DNA from: a virus
Direction: 5' to 3' (one strand)
Length of the DNA: 28,004 nt
Virus record (IMG/VR): IMGVR_UViG_3300048109_000121
Span: 1-28,004 of that record
Shown here: in pieces, positions 1 through 6,516 of the stretch
How positions within the stretch are numbered: position 1 is the first letter of the stretch
Layout: every line of letters starts with the position of its first letter
The notes under the pieces: generated by a model
What the model was told of the DNA's origin: nothing
Seen by the model: only the letters and a program-made list of their open reading frames with translations
Databases searched by the model: none
Position numbers and translations under genes: made by a program

Positions 1-275
1 GTTTCAAATTCATCAACAAACCAATCGATGTGCTGGTCTATGTTATCCAGTTTTTCGACAGTCACTCCCGTTTCTGCCTTGACCATTTCAAGACTTGGGA
101 TAGATGAATATTCATCACTGTGTTCGACTAACTGCTTTACTACGGAACGGATGCCGCGGTCAAAGTATTCAGGCTTAATGATACTACGAACCCTTGAATA
201 AAGTTCTGGATCAGTAAACATGAATTGTACGAATAGTTGCTGTAAATCTGAGCTATAGTTTTTTACTTCTGACAT
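1..275 (-). CDS. 41: Replicative DNA helicase gp41, N-terminal part (cut by window edge)
   Basis: Only the first 91 codons lie in the window; the gene continues beyond base 1. The product begins MSEVKNYSSDLQQLF and contains YSRVRSIIKPEYFDRGIRSV followed by a YSSIPSLEMV stretch. This resembles the N-terminal domain of T4 gp41, the DnaB-family hexameric helicase that unwinds the fork and partners the gp61 primase. The gp61 gene lies just upstream, separated by a ClpP-like gene, which fits the T4 pairing. The ATP-binding domain is outside the window, so the assignment rests on N-terminal similarity and context. The start is chosen because a near-consensus promoter ends exactly six bases before this ATG. 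No Shine-Dalgarno sequence is visible, so the message is predicted to be leaderless. Confidence 0.72.
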   Translation of the reverse strand, partial: MSEVKNYSSDLQQLFVQFMFTDPELYSRVRSIIKPEYFDRGIRSVVKQLVEHSDEYSSIPSLEMVKAETGVTVEKLDNIDQHIDWFVDEFE

Positions 276-281
276 GAGTAT

Positions 282-310
282 ATTATATCACTTTTGTAGT
301 TTAATGTCAA
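282..310 (-). promoter_or_regulatory. Leaderless early promoter of gene 41
   Basis: On the minus strand: -35 TTGACA (305-310), 17-base spacer, -10 TATAAT (282-287) preceded by an extended TGA. Counting the -10 as -12 to -7 puts +1 at base 275, the A of the gp41 ATG. No Shine-Dalgarno lies between. The same geometry recurs at genes 61 and the MIP18-like gene. Confidence 0.8.
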
Positions 311-313
311 TGG

Positions 314-994
314 TTAATAAGTAGTGATGATGTGATCTGCAATTCCATGTTTAACAGTTTCCTCTGGATTCAACCAACAGTCACTTTCTGGAAGTAACCA
401 TTTACGAATATATGCTTCATTTTTACCAGTACATTTCTTATAGTGATCCATCATACGTTCTGTAGATAGTTCAAATTCTTTTACAATTGACATCAATTCA
501 TGTTCTTTACCACGTGAACCCCAAGAGTATTGGTGAGACATTACACTTGTATTCTGTGTGATATAGCGATGTCCTTTTTCGCCTGCCATCATTAGTAGTA
601 CACCACAACTTGCAATCATACCCATACCATATGTATGTACTGGGATTTCACTTTGCTTGATTACATCAATTAGATGAAAAGCACTGTTTACTGCACCACC
701 TGGTGAATTAATATACAGATGAATAACCTCTGGTTTTGTATCTTCTGGCATCATGTTGTATTCCATAATCATTTTGACTAATGGCATACAGTTTTCTTGA
801 TTGAACTCTTTGTCCATGAATATAATGCCGTTATCATATAATGCTTCACCAGGTTTCTTTGGTGGCATCGGAGGTTGTGGCATAGGCATAGGTGGGGGAG
901 CAGGTACCACTTTTGGTGTTGGTATTACTTTGTTAGGCTCTACTTTGTTCGGAGCCTTTTTTGTTACTTTTTTCTTTTTAGGTTCTTTAGCCAT
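314..994 (-). CDS. ClpP-like serine protease with proline-rich N-terminal extension
   Basis: 226 residues. Residues 50-226 read as a ClpP-fold peptidase: INSPGGAVNSA (95-105), nucleophile Ser129 in GMIASCGVLL, His154 in SVMSHQ, and Asp205 in LPESDCWLNPEE, giving a full Ser-His-Asp set. Residues 1-49 are unlike normal ClpP: a lysine-rich start, then a Pro/Met-rich stretch of repeated PPMP-type units with no obvious fold. ClpP needs a ClpX or ClpA-type partner to degrade folded proteins; none is visible here, so it may use the host unfoldase or act alone. ClpP-like genes are known in marine T4-like phages, often suggested as head-maturation or auxiliary proteases. It lies between primase (13 bases upstream) and helicase, probably co-transcribed with gene 61. 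A Shine-Dalgarno AGGA lies upstream of the ATG. Confidence 0.88.
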   Translation of the reverse strand: MAKEPKKKKVTKKAPNKVEPNKVIPTPKVVPAPPPMPMPQPPMPPKKPGEALYDNGIIFMDKEFNQENCMPLVKMIMEYNMMPEDTKPEVIHLYINSPGGAVNSAFHLIDVIKQSEIPVHTYGMGMIASCGVLLMMAGEKGHRYITQNTSVMSHQYSWGSRGKEHELMSIVKEFELSTERMMDHYKKCTGKNEAYIRKWLLPESDCWLNPEETVKHGIADHIITTY

Positions 995-1007
995 GTATTT
1001 TGAATTC

Positions 1008-2006
1008 CTATCCTAACCGCATCTTTACGTTGATCTTTGTACTATTACTTATGCTTCCATCAATTATACTTTTGAGAGTATATAGTTTTCCGTATCTCTG
1101 TATAGCATCTCCTGCATCTTTTAAATCATCTTCCCATCTTGGAAAAGAAACTGACCATCCATTTTCAATCGCTTGTTTGATTAGTTTCTCGCCTGCTTTG
1201 TCTCTATCTGGACATACGATAACTTCACCTTTGAATTGATTGATATAATCAATTTGCATATCACTTGCTTCATTACTCATAATCGCTACTGCATCTAAAC
1301 ATGCCGCATCAATCGTTCCTTCTGTTACTATCAAGTACTTTCTATTTCGTTTGATAGCATCTATATTATAGAGAAAGTCTTTTGGCGTTTTACTCATATA
1401 CTTTGCTTCATTCTTGCCAGTAAAGTCTCTGCCACTATATCCAACAATTCGGTCTCCCTGATAGAAAGGAAAGATAACTCTTTGTCTGAATATGGGATGC
1501 GGAGACCAATAAGTCTTAACGAAATCATATATTCCTCTATCTAGCAGATATTTAGCTGATGATACTGCACGTGCATCTGGTTCATCATCACGTAATATAT
1601 CTTCTAATAATCTTGCTCCTTCTGGCAGTTCACATTCTTTGAATGATGGTATGCGTGTTGTTTGTGTCTTACTAATGAATAGTGTAGGCCCATCTGCTAA
1701 TTCTTTTTCTCTGATAGCATCTAATTGTAAACGTTTAATATCACTTTCTGCTACGCCCAAATTACGCATAAGATTTAACATCTTTTTGTTAATAACTCTA
1801 CCACGTTTGTGTGATGCAGTAAACCCACAGTTAAAACAGTGATATGATATACTCTCATTGTCTGAACGAATACCACCTCTCATACGTGTATCATTACGTG
1901 CTTCACCATTGTCTACGCAACATGGACAATTGAAAGACAGCCAACCTCCGGATGACTGTCTTCGCTGATGCGGCAAATATTGATATATAGACTGTTGTAT
2001 TTCCAT
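1008..2006 (-). CDS. 61: DNA primase gp61
   Basis: 332 residues, close to the T4 gp61 length. It makes RNA primers for lagging-strand synthesis together with gp41. The N-terminal zinc-binding module shows C27, C29/C30, C57 and C60 (CPCC ... HCFNC). The TOPRIM-type catalytic core shows LIVTEGTIDAACLDAV (225-240, E229) and CPDRDKAG (265-272, D267 and D269), the metal-binding acidic set of DnaG-type primases. Weak similarity to gp61 elsewhere is expected. The ATG at 2006 is chosen because the upstream promoter places +1 exactly on it; there is no Shine-Dalgarno. The ClpP-like gene follows after 13 bases. Confidence 0.9.
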   Translation of the reverse strand: MEIQQSIYQYLPHQRRQSSGGWLSFNCPCCVDNGEARNDTRMRGGIRSDNESISYHCFNCGFTASHKRGRVINKKMLNLMRNLGVAESDIKRLQLDAIREKELADGPTLFISKTQTTRIPSFKECELPEGARLLEDILRDDEPDARAVSSAKYLLDRGIYDFVKTYWSPHPIFRQRVIFPFYQGDRIVGYSGRDFTGKNEAKYMSKTPKDFLYNIDAIKRNRKYLIVTEGTIDAACLDAVAIMSNEASDMQIDYINQFKGEVIVCPDRDKAGEKLIKQAIENGWSVSFPRWEDDLKDAGDAIQRYGKLYTLKSIIDGSISNSTKINVKMRLG

Positions 2007-2012
2007 AACTAT

Positions 2013-2041
2013 ACTATATCAGTTTTATGTGTAATTGTCAA
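2013..2041 (-). promoter_or_regulatory. Leaderless early promoter of gene 61
   Basis: Minus-strand -35 TTGACA (2036-2041), 17-base spacer ending TGA, -10 TATAGT (2013-2018), then six bases to the ATG. The predicted +1 is base 2006, the first base of gene 61. The -35 lies inside the 3' end of the HNH gene, so the promoter overlaps coding sequence. Confidence 0.75.
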
Positions 2042-2534
2042 GCCACTCTTTTGCTAATTGAACTAGCAGTGTGTTGTCTTCTACATCATTTGCAAAATCC
2101 ATAATCGTAGCAATTCTTTCTACATCAGAGTTTGTATTATTTTTGTTTTCATTTAATCTACGTGACCTAATTCGGAAGTTGGAAGGGGAATTATCACCTC
2201 CCTGCTCACGTGGTAAAATATGGTCTAAATTAGGCTCATGCATTTTATCAATTGGTTTTTGTTTGTTCTCTCCAGAACCCCAATCATATTGATAAAAGAC
2301 ATTGCCTACATAATATCCACGTGATTCTTCTAAATGAGTTTCAATAAACTCCCAAGCCTGTTCTCTTGTCCACTTATAGTCTTTTGCATACTTTCCTAGA
2401 ATTTTTAACTTAAAGTATACATCTGGATTGTACACATTTTCAACAAAGAATGCATATAGTTCTTTAGTATAATATGTAGATTCATCAAACCCAGTATATG
2501 GAGTACGAGAAGAAATCTGGGAGTTCATTGACAT
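2025..2534 (-). CDS. HNH-family endonuclease
   Basis: 169 residues. A ββα-metal HNH signature is visible: NLDHILPREQGGDN (102-115), then SNFRIRSRRLNENKNN (118-133), giving D104-H105, the central N119 and distal Asn residues N128/N130. The N-terminal 80 residues are helical and unassigned. It could be a free-standing homing endonuclease, common among T4-like phages, or a nicking nuclease used in DNA metabolism. The start is one base after the stop of the ParB-like gene; a second ATG two codons later is possible. An AGGA about 11 bases upstream is a modest Shine-Dalgarno. Its 3' end contains the -35 of the gene 61 promoter, so the nuclease gene cannot be lost cleanly without affecting primase expression. 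Confidence 0.78.
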   Translation of the reverse strand: MSMNSQISSRTPYTGFDESTYYTKELYAFFVENVYNPDVYFKLKILGKYAKDYKWTREQAWEFIETHLEESRGYYVGNVFYQYDWGSGENKQKPIDKMHEPNLDHILPREQGGDNSPSNFRIRSRRLNENKNNTNSDVERIATIMDFANDVEDNTLLVQLAKEWLDNYT

Positions 2535-2535
2535 C

Positions 2536-3786
2536 TTATGCTACCATTCCTAGTTTTGGCATTACTACAAATCCAGGCATTGCCTGTTCTGCAATATCTA
2601 CACCCTTTACCTTGATGGGTTCCCAGTCTAGATTTGGACTAGTCACACGAACCAACTTCAATACACCTGCTGCCCAACGAGTTTGTAGGTCACACAATGC
2701 ATCTGACATCAATGGTGTATCGCTATCATCATTGAAAGGGCCATTAACACAAGCACGATTTGCATCTTTATACAACCCAGTCTTGTCCTTCTTTGGACAC
2801 CAATGCTCAAGTGCCTCTTCAACTGCCATGTCCATTACAAATTCATCAATTGAACTTGCTTGTTGAGACTTCAAAAAACGACATACCATTTCAATCATCT
2901 GTTGTGGAATACGGTTACGAACATTTACTGTTTGTGAAGCAACAATAGATACAGCACGTGTAAAGATTTCAGCGCCATAACGTTCATAGTCTCGTAATGC
3001 ATTAGCAACACCAGTACATGTACGAGGTAAATTCTCACCGCCCTTTTCTACAAACTCAATACCATACGATACTTCAACTATTTGATGCACTGCATGTGCA
3101 GTTTCTACTGCTGGTCCAAGATTATCAACATCAAGACCTTCTCCTTGACGAGTTAAGTACTGTTGTACTCGGTTGCGGTACTTGTCAAACTCACTTGCTA
3201 CAAGGCTACCAATGTTCACACAGCCATACTGTTCAACATCAACACTCTGACTTTCAGACTGTTCAAACTCAACAGGGATATAACGAACACCCAGAATAAT
3301 AGACGCAACATTACGGTGCTGTGCGTCATTCATATAGAAGCGATCCTCGACAACTGAATAACGTGCTAATCCATTAAGTACCTTCTTTGGTTCATATACA
3401 AACAAGATATCTTCTAACAAGTGGCGCAACATAATGCCACGCTGAACTGCGTTGTTCTTGTACATCTTATCAGTAGACTTATACATTTCACGAGGACGTT
3501 CAAGTCCTAACGTCATAAGAGCAGTTTCTTCTTGCCAATTCAAGTCAATGCCGAACAATGCCTTAGACTGCTTCAATACCTTCAATACCTTGTTAACAAC
3601 TTGATAAAGTGAAGGGAACGGACCTAAGTCCTTGGTCGAAACATACTCTGGAACTGACTTGATAATCTCTTGCTTTTCATCATATGACAATTCTGAAATT
3701 GGACGGCGTTCGCCTATTGGTCCAAAAATTGCTATAATATCATTTCCCCAAAGTTGCTTGGGATCTTGTGCGAATGGTACAGACAT
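2536..3786 (-). CDS. ParB/DGQHR-like domain protein
   Basis: 416 residues, cytoplasmic. I do not recognise a named family with certainty. Residues 151-174 (YMNDAQHRNVASIILGVRYI then PVEF) resemble the core of ParB/Srx-fold and DGQHR proteins, where a D-(G/A)-Q-H-R or E-x-HHR box is followed by a helix and an IPV strand. In those families the box binds nucleotide (CTP or ATP) or contributes to DNA handling. The remaining sequence is helical with no further motif I can name. It follows the small winged-helix gene by four bases, with a strong Shine-Dalgarno (AAGGAG, seven bases from ATG) inside the last codons of that gene. That arrangement suggests a paired DNA-binding module, by analogy with ParB systems; this is inference. 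Confidence 0.5.
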   Translation of the reverse strand: MSVPFAQDPKQLWGNDIIAIFGPIGERRPISELSYDEKQEIIKSVPEYVSTKDLGPFPSLYQVVNKVLKVLKQSKALFGIDLNWQEETALMTLGLERPREMYKSTDKMYKNNAVQRGIMLRHLLEDILFVYEPKKVLNGLARYSVVEDRFYMNDAQHRNVASIILGVRYIPVEFEQSESQSVDVEQYGCVNIGSLVASEFDKYRNRVQQYLTRQGEGLDVDNLGPAVETAHAVHQIVEVSYGIEFVEKGGENLPRTCTGVANALRDYERYGAEIFTRAVSIVASQTVNVRNRIPQQMIEMVCRFLKSQQASSIDEFVMDMAVEEALEHWCPKKDKTGLYKDANRACVNGPFNDDSDTPLMSDALCDLQTRWAAGVLKLVRVTSPNLDWEPIKVKGVDIAEQAMPGFVVMPKLGMVA

Positions 3787-3790
3787 AGCG

Positions 3791-4048
3791 TTACTCCTTT
3801 ACTGCTTTGTAGTAAGCCGCAGAACCGACTTTTTTGTATTGAACTTTCCCTTGTTCAACAAGAGACTGTAGTAGTGCTTTGATCTGAGAAGGACCTGATT
3901 TTGCGTCCCGATCAAATTCTTTCAACACTAAGTGCAAAACACGATTTAAGTCTGCGTAGCGTACCCAATCACGTTTGAAACATCCGATCACTTGAAGTAC
4001 ATCAGTTTCAGTGTTTTCTTTCATAATTTTTTTGTTCAACGTAATCAT
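3791..4048 (-). CDS. Small winged-helix-like DNA-binding protein
   Basis: 85 residues. Sequence YADLNRVLHLVLKEFD (37-52) followed by GPSQIKALLQSLVEQGKVQY (57-76) and a terminal AAYYKAV strand reads like the helix-helix-wing pattern of a winged helix (a recognition helix, then EQGKVQYKKVG as a β-hairpin wing). A role in repression or in partnering the downstream ParB-like protein is plausible but unproven. The ATG has an AAGGA Shine-Dalgarno eight bases upstream; a second in-frame ATG eight codons in is a weaker choice. It is first in its transcription unit, under a promoter of the GAATC-spacer family, and its leader contains a 15-base palindrome. Confidence 0.6.
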   Translation of the reverse strand: MITLNKKIMKENTETDVLQVIGCFKRDWVRYADLNRVLHLVLKEFDRDAKSGPSQIKALLQSLVEQGKVQYKKVGSAAYYKAVKE

Positions 4049-4078
4049 CGTTTTTTCCTTTTCGTTTTTACATTGATA

Positions 4079-4093
4079 AGAGAATCATTCTCT
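4079..4093. promoter_or_regulatory. Palindrome in the leader of the winged-helix gene
   Basis: Perfect 15-base palindrome AGAGAATCATTCTCT with one central base, at about +7 to +21 of the predicted transcript. It carries GAATCA, the same hexamer found in the spacers of this promoter family. It could be an operator (perhaps for the adjacent winged-helix protein) or a leader hairpin. Confidence 0.5.
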
Positions 4094-4106
4094 CATTTAC
4101 TTAATT

Positions 4107-4135
4107 AATATAGTGTGATTCGTTACATTTGTCAA
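4107..4135 (-). promoter_or_regulatory. Early promoter, GAATC-spacer family (copy 1)
   Basis: Minus-strand TTGACA (4130-4135), 17-base spacer containing CGAATCAC, -10 TATATT (4107-4112), then AATTAAGTAA. Drives the winged-helix and ParB-like genes. Confidence 0.82.
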
Positions 4136-4138
4136 GCA

Positions 4139-4167
4139 AAAAACGCAAGAAATAATCCTGCGTTTTT
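4139..4167 (-). terminator. Intrinsic terminator after the 4181-4459 gene
   Basis: Hairpin with arms AAAAACGCA and TGCGTTTTT around an 11-base loop, with T runs on both sides. It lies just downstream of the preceding minus-strand stop and directly before promoter copy 1, so it insulates the two units. The symmetric A/T tracts could make it work in both directions. Confidence 0.72.
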
Positions 4168-4180
4168 AATAACTTATAAA

Positions 4181-4459
4181 TTAGTTTGTGTACATCTTAC
4201 GATATGCTTCGATATCTTTTTCATACTGTTTTGAACAGAAATTAGATTGACGTTTCCAAAAATTCATCTTACGCTCACATATGTCTAACTCTTTAGAGGC
4301 ATGATGTTTTTCAACTCTATCGTCACTTTTCAATAAGATAAATTTCAGGAAAAAATAGTTTTCTAAATGCTTACTAATCATATGATTAGCATCATAGTCT
4401 TCTGCAAAAAAAGGTTTAGTTGAACGGCGAACTTCATTATCGCTATAAAAAAACATCAT
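4181..4459 (-). CDS. Small basic protein of unknown function
   Basis: 92 residues from the chosen start. An in-frame ATG six bases earlier (4465) would lie only two bases from the Shine-Dalgarno GGAG. The ATG at 4459 has the usual eight-base spacing, so I take it. The product starts MMFFYSDNEV and is rich in Lys, Asn, Phe and Tyr, with a helical stretch HLENYFFLKFILLKSDD and a basic C-terminal half (ERKMNFWKRQSNFCSKQYEK). No domain is recognised. It is a single-gene unit with its own early promoter and its own terminator, typical of a host-takeover gene. That functional idea is inference from architecture only. Confidence 0.7.
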   Translation of the reverse strand: MMFFYSDNEVRRSTKPFFAEDYDANHMISKHLENYFFLKFILLKSDDRVEKHHASKELDICERKMNFWKRQSNFCSKQYEKDIEAYRKMYTN

Positions 4460-4488
4460 GTGCATATCTCCTTTTAATCACATAAGCT

Positions 4489-4517
4489 GTTATAGCAGTG
4501 ATTCGAAGATTTGTCAA
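4489..4517 (-). promoter_or_regulatory. Early promoter, GAATC-spacer family (copy 2)
   Basis: Minus-strand TTGACA (4512-4517), 17-base spacer with TCGAATCACTG, -10 TATAAC (4489-4494). The region after the -10 has diverged from the AATTAAG block of the other copies. Drives the 4181-4459 gene. Confidence 0.75.
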
Positions 4518-4520
4518 GTG

Positions 4521-5321
4521 TTAATTCCTTAATAATACCTTTGTAATTTCGCCTGCTGTTTTAGTATACGAAATTCTGATCCAGTTTACATTTGCTTGCA
4601 CAACGTAACCCTGTACACCAGTCTCATTGTTTATACGAATATTAGAATCGTACAGTAGTTTCGGTGTCATGTCGAACCAATCTTCATCATTTGTAGATGG
4701 TTGAATTGAAAGGTCGCCTTGAATAGAAACATCGCCTGTAAAGCCATCAAAGTATAGTGCAAATGTATGAATTGAACGTGATTTGATTGTGTTACCACTG
4801 CCATCAAATACAGTTGTTACATACTTCTGTCCATCATTAAAGAATGTAGATGTTTCTTGTGAGTCTTCAAACTCTGGATAAACATCATCGCAAACTTCGA
4901 TAGTGCCTTTAGCATTATCATATGTATCAGTATAAATGATTTGCTCTACACCGTTCTCTACAGTATACATTGCAAATTGATAAAATCCCTCAGGTAACAT
5001 TACAGTATCATTAGTCATAATAGTTAGCGAACACATGCCCTTAGCCGCATTAGTAACAACTGGATACCTGAATAGTACGTTTTCTCTGCTTTCACGATCA
5101 TACATCTTCCAAATGACTGTCTTGTTCGTCAAGTCAATTGGTTTTCTATCGGTGTCTTTAATCTTAAATCGAAGAGTATTATCTATACCCTTGTGTAGTT
5201 TGTGAGTTGCATCATACATTGGCATGTTTCCTAGGTAGGTTGTCATTGTCGCAGTGTTATCTCCATCAACACATACAACTTCGATTTCTCTGTTATACTG
5301 AAATACATTATAATTAATCAT
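4521..5321 (-). CDS. Virion structural protein with BppU-like N-terminal domain
   Basis: 266 residues from the ATG at 5321; a GTG eight codons upstream extends the frame but overlaps the late promoter. Residues about 30-145 resemble the immunoglobulin-like N-terminal domain of baseplate upper proteins (BppU): RFKIKDTDRKPIDLTNKTVI, then a strand-rich segment with LPEGFYQFAMYTVENG and IIYTDTYDNAKGTIEV. In BppU-type proteins this domain attaches a receptor-binding or fibre module to the baseplate. The C-terminal third (GDVSIQGDLSIQPSTNDEDW onward) is β-rich and unassigned. A late-type promoter (5327-5334) directly upstream supports late, structural expression. Predicted +1 falls on or next to the ATG, and the GGGAG further upstream would not be in such a transcript. 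Confidence 0.68.
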   Translation of the reverse strand: MINYNVFQYNREIEVVCVDGDNTATMTTYLGNMPMYDATHKLHKGIDNTLRFKIKDTDRKPIDLTNKTVIWKMYDRESRENVLFRYPVVTNAAKGMCSLTIMTNDTVMLPEGFYQFAMYTVENGVEQIIYTDTYDNAKGTIEVCDDVYPEFEDSQETSTFFNDGQKYVTTVFDGSGNTIKSRSIHTFALYFDGFTGDVSIQGDLSIQPSTNDEDWFDMTPKLLYDSNIRINNETGVQGYVVQANVNWIRISYTKTAGEITKVLLRN

Positions 5322-5326
5322 AGTTG

Positions 5327-5334
5327 TATTTATC
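5327..5334 (-). promoter_or_regulatory. T4-type late promoter (GATAAATA)
   Basis: Minus-strand GATAAATACAACT differs from the T4 late consensus TATAAATACTATT at its first base and near its end. With the element at -13 to -6, +1 is about base 5321, the ATG of the BppU-like gene. Confidence 0.6.
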
Positions 5335-5359
5335 TCCCAAAACACACTTTTCTAATAAG

Positions 5360-5367
5360 CATAAATA
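5360..5367 (+). promoter_or_regulatory. Possible late promoter for the plus-strand gene
   Basis: Plus-strand CATAAATA followed by TATATG. It would start transcription at about 5373, within the tandem ATGATG (5371-5376). This is back-to-back with the minus-strand late promoter at 5327-5334, leaving a 25-base divergent region. One base differs from TATAAATA and the placement is tight, so this is uncertain. Confidence 0.4.
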
Positions 5368-5370
5368 TAT

Positions 5371-5760
5371 ATGATGGAAAAAGAAAAAATTGAATGGATC
5401 CAAGAGAATTACCCATTTTTCTCAATGGTTCGTTACGGGAAAAAAGAATATGAGGATTATCTTGGTATTGTTATTAATACTGATAATGTGATTACCTCTA
5501 TATATAATTTTGAATCTATTCCGACACCTGAATTGAGGAAAGCATTTATTGAACTAGGCGAGCAATGGTGGTGGGAGTCAAATAGACTAATACCTATTAA
5601 CTTGTTCTTGGGATCACAGATTTCAGTTTACAGAAACTGGATTACTAATATGAATTCAAAAGATGTAAAGATCATGTGGGGACCAGAAACGTCACTGAAT
5701 AACATTATTCAAAAACGTATCAAGCGCCGTTCTGTTCAACTTGTTCGCAAAATAGATTAA
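5371..5760 (+). CDS. Unknown protein, the only plus-strand gene
   Basis: 129 residues, no family recognised. The product is compact and aromatic-rich: KIEWIQENYPFFSMVRYGKK at the start, a striking EQWWWES in the middle (about 68-74) and a basic C-terminus (KRIKRRSVQLVRKID). No signal peptide or membrane segment. Two ATGs in tandem (5371, 5374) are possible starts; no Shine-Dalgarno is visible. A late-type promoter element lies directly upstream, suggesting late expression. Its last 41 bases overlap, tail to tail, the end of the DnaE-like gene on the other strand, and no terminator is seen between them, so late antisense RNA across the DnaE-like gene is possible. Confidence 0.75.
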   Translation: MMEKEKIEWIQENYPFFSMVRYGKKEYEDYLGIVINTDNVITSIYNFESIPTPELRKAFIELGEQWWWESNRLIPINLFLGSQISVYRNWITNMNSKDVKIMWGPETSLNNIIQKRIKRRSVQLVRKID

Positions 5761-6307
5761 GCTGAACTACAATACTTACTGCATACGCAACAGCGTGTGC
5801 TTTTTTAAAATAATAAGTATCGTCTGTTGGCTTTGTCCAAACTTGTGAAGTTATAGTTTCTCTGTTTTCATTTAAAAGGTGTCGTTTAGCAGGACGAATA
5901 ATGGCGAGAACTTCTGCCAGTTCTTCAACAGTGTTCGGCTTTAATACCTTTAATACTTCAATATGATTAGAAACATGTGCGAGATTTTTTACAACTTCTT
6001 CATGTTGAAACAATTCCCATACTGGTTCTTGTTCCATAAGTGAAATTAGATGTGCTTCATCACGTACTCCCTCATATAGAGAGTTATTAAGAAAGTCTAA
6101 CTTAAAATAATTTCTTTCTTCTGCTTCTTTATATTCTATACTTGCAAGATTAGTTACTGGATCATGCGGTATCTTACTAACATACACACCGCTATTATGC
6201 TTTACGTATACGCCATTTTTCTCAATACTTGCAGGCACATGACTAATGCAAGATAGAATTTTATTTCTATCAAATAAGTCAATATCAATATCAGTTTGAT
6301 TATTCAT
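5720..6307 (-). CDS. Miniature DnaE/PolC-like polymerase-core protein
   Basis: 195 residues from the ATG at 6307, which overlaps the previous stop as TAATG. The protein reads as a collapsed bacterial replicative polymerase α subunit (C-family). DIDIDLFDRNKIL (6-18) matches the DxDxDF palm motif. KHNSGVYVSKIP ... SIEYKEAEERNYFKLDFLNN (36-75) matches the DnaE/PolC stretch ending KFDFLGL, with D71 at the third catalytic position. LKPNTVEELAEVLAIIRPA (122-140) matches the fingers motif ending in (Y/F)RPG. YYFKKAHAVAYAVSIVVQL (165-183) matches the FxKAHAxAY motif. PHP, tail and β-binding regions are absent; normal DnaE has about 1,100 residues. Activity is unknown: it may be a true minimal polymerase, an accessory factor or a decoy. 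It is last in the UvsW operon. Confidence 0.7.
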   Translation of the reverse strand: MNNQTDIDIDLFDRNKILSCISHVPASIEKNGVYVKHNSGVYVSKIPHDPVTNLASIEYKEAEERNYFKLDFLNNSLYEGVRDEAHLISLMEQEPVWELFQHEEVVKNLAHVSNHIEVLKVLKPNTVEELAEVLAIIRPAKRHLLNENRETITSQVWTKPTDDTYYFKKAHAVAYAVSIVVQLNLFCEQVEQNGA

Positions 6308-6516
6308 TACCAAAGCCCAAGTGTTCTTCCGTTCCCTGCTATAATAGCACAACATGTCACAATATGCAAGACAATCCAGAAAGTTCTGAGTACTAAAGCA
6401 CGTCTTACATCTTTTTGTCTAATAGGTAAAAATTCAGGCTTATCATCATCAGTGATACCGATTGGCATACCAACAGTCCTTGCCCAAGTTTTTAACCATC
6501 TTCGTTGTCCGCTCAT
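6307..6516 (-). CDS. Small single-pass membrane protein
   Basis: 69 residues from the ATG at 6516, which overlaps the previous stop as ATGA; a TTG two codons earlier is less likely. It starts MSGQRRWLKTWARTVGMPIG. Residues about 44-63 (LRTFWIVLHIVTCCAIIAGN) form one hydrophobic helix with a basic segment (RQKDVRRAL) before it, so the N-terminus is probably cytoplasmic. No family is recognised. It sits between an unknown gene and the DnaE-like gene, and its stop overlaps the next start (TAATG), implying translational coupling. Confidence 0.68.
   Translation of the reverse strand: MSGQRRWLKTWARTVGMPIGITDDDKPEFLPIRQKDVRRALVLRTFWIVLHIVTCCAIIAGNGRTLGLW

Noticed and set aside
6337-6347. TATAAT-like palindrome as a promoter for the DnaE-like gene
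   Set aside because: No -35 element at 16-18 bases, and the gene is already coupled to its neighbour by TAATG.
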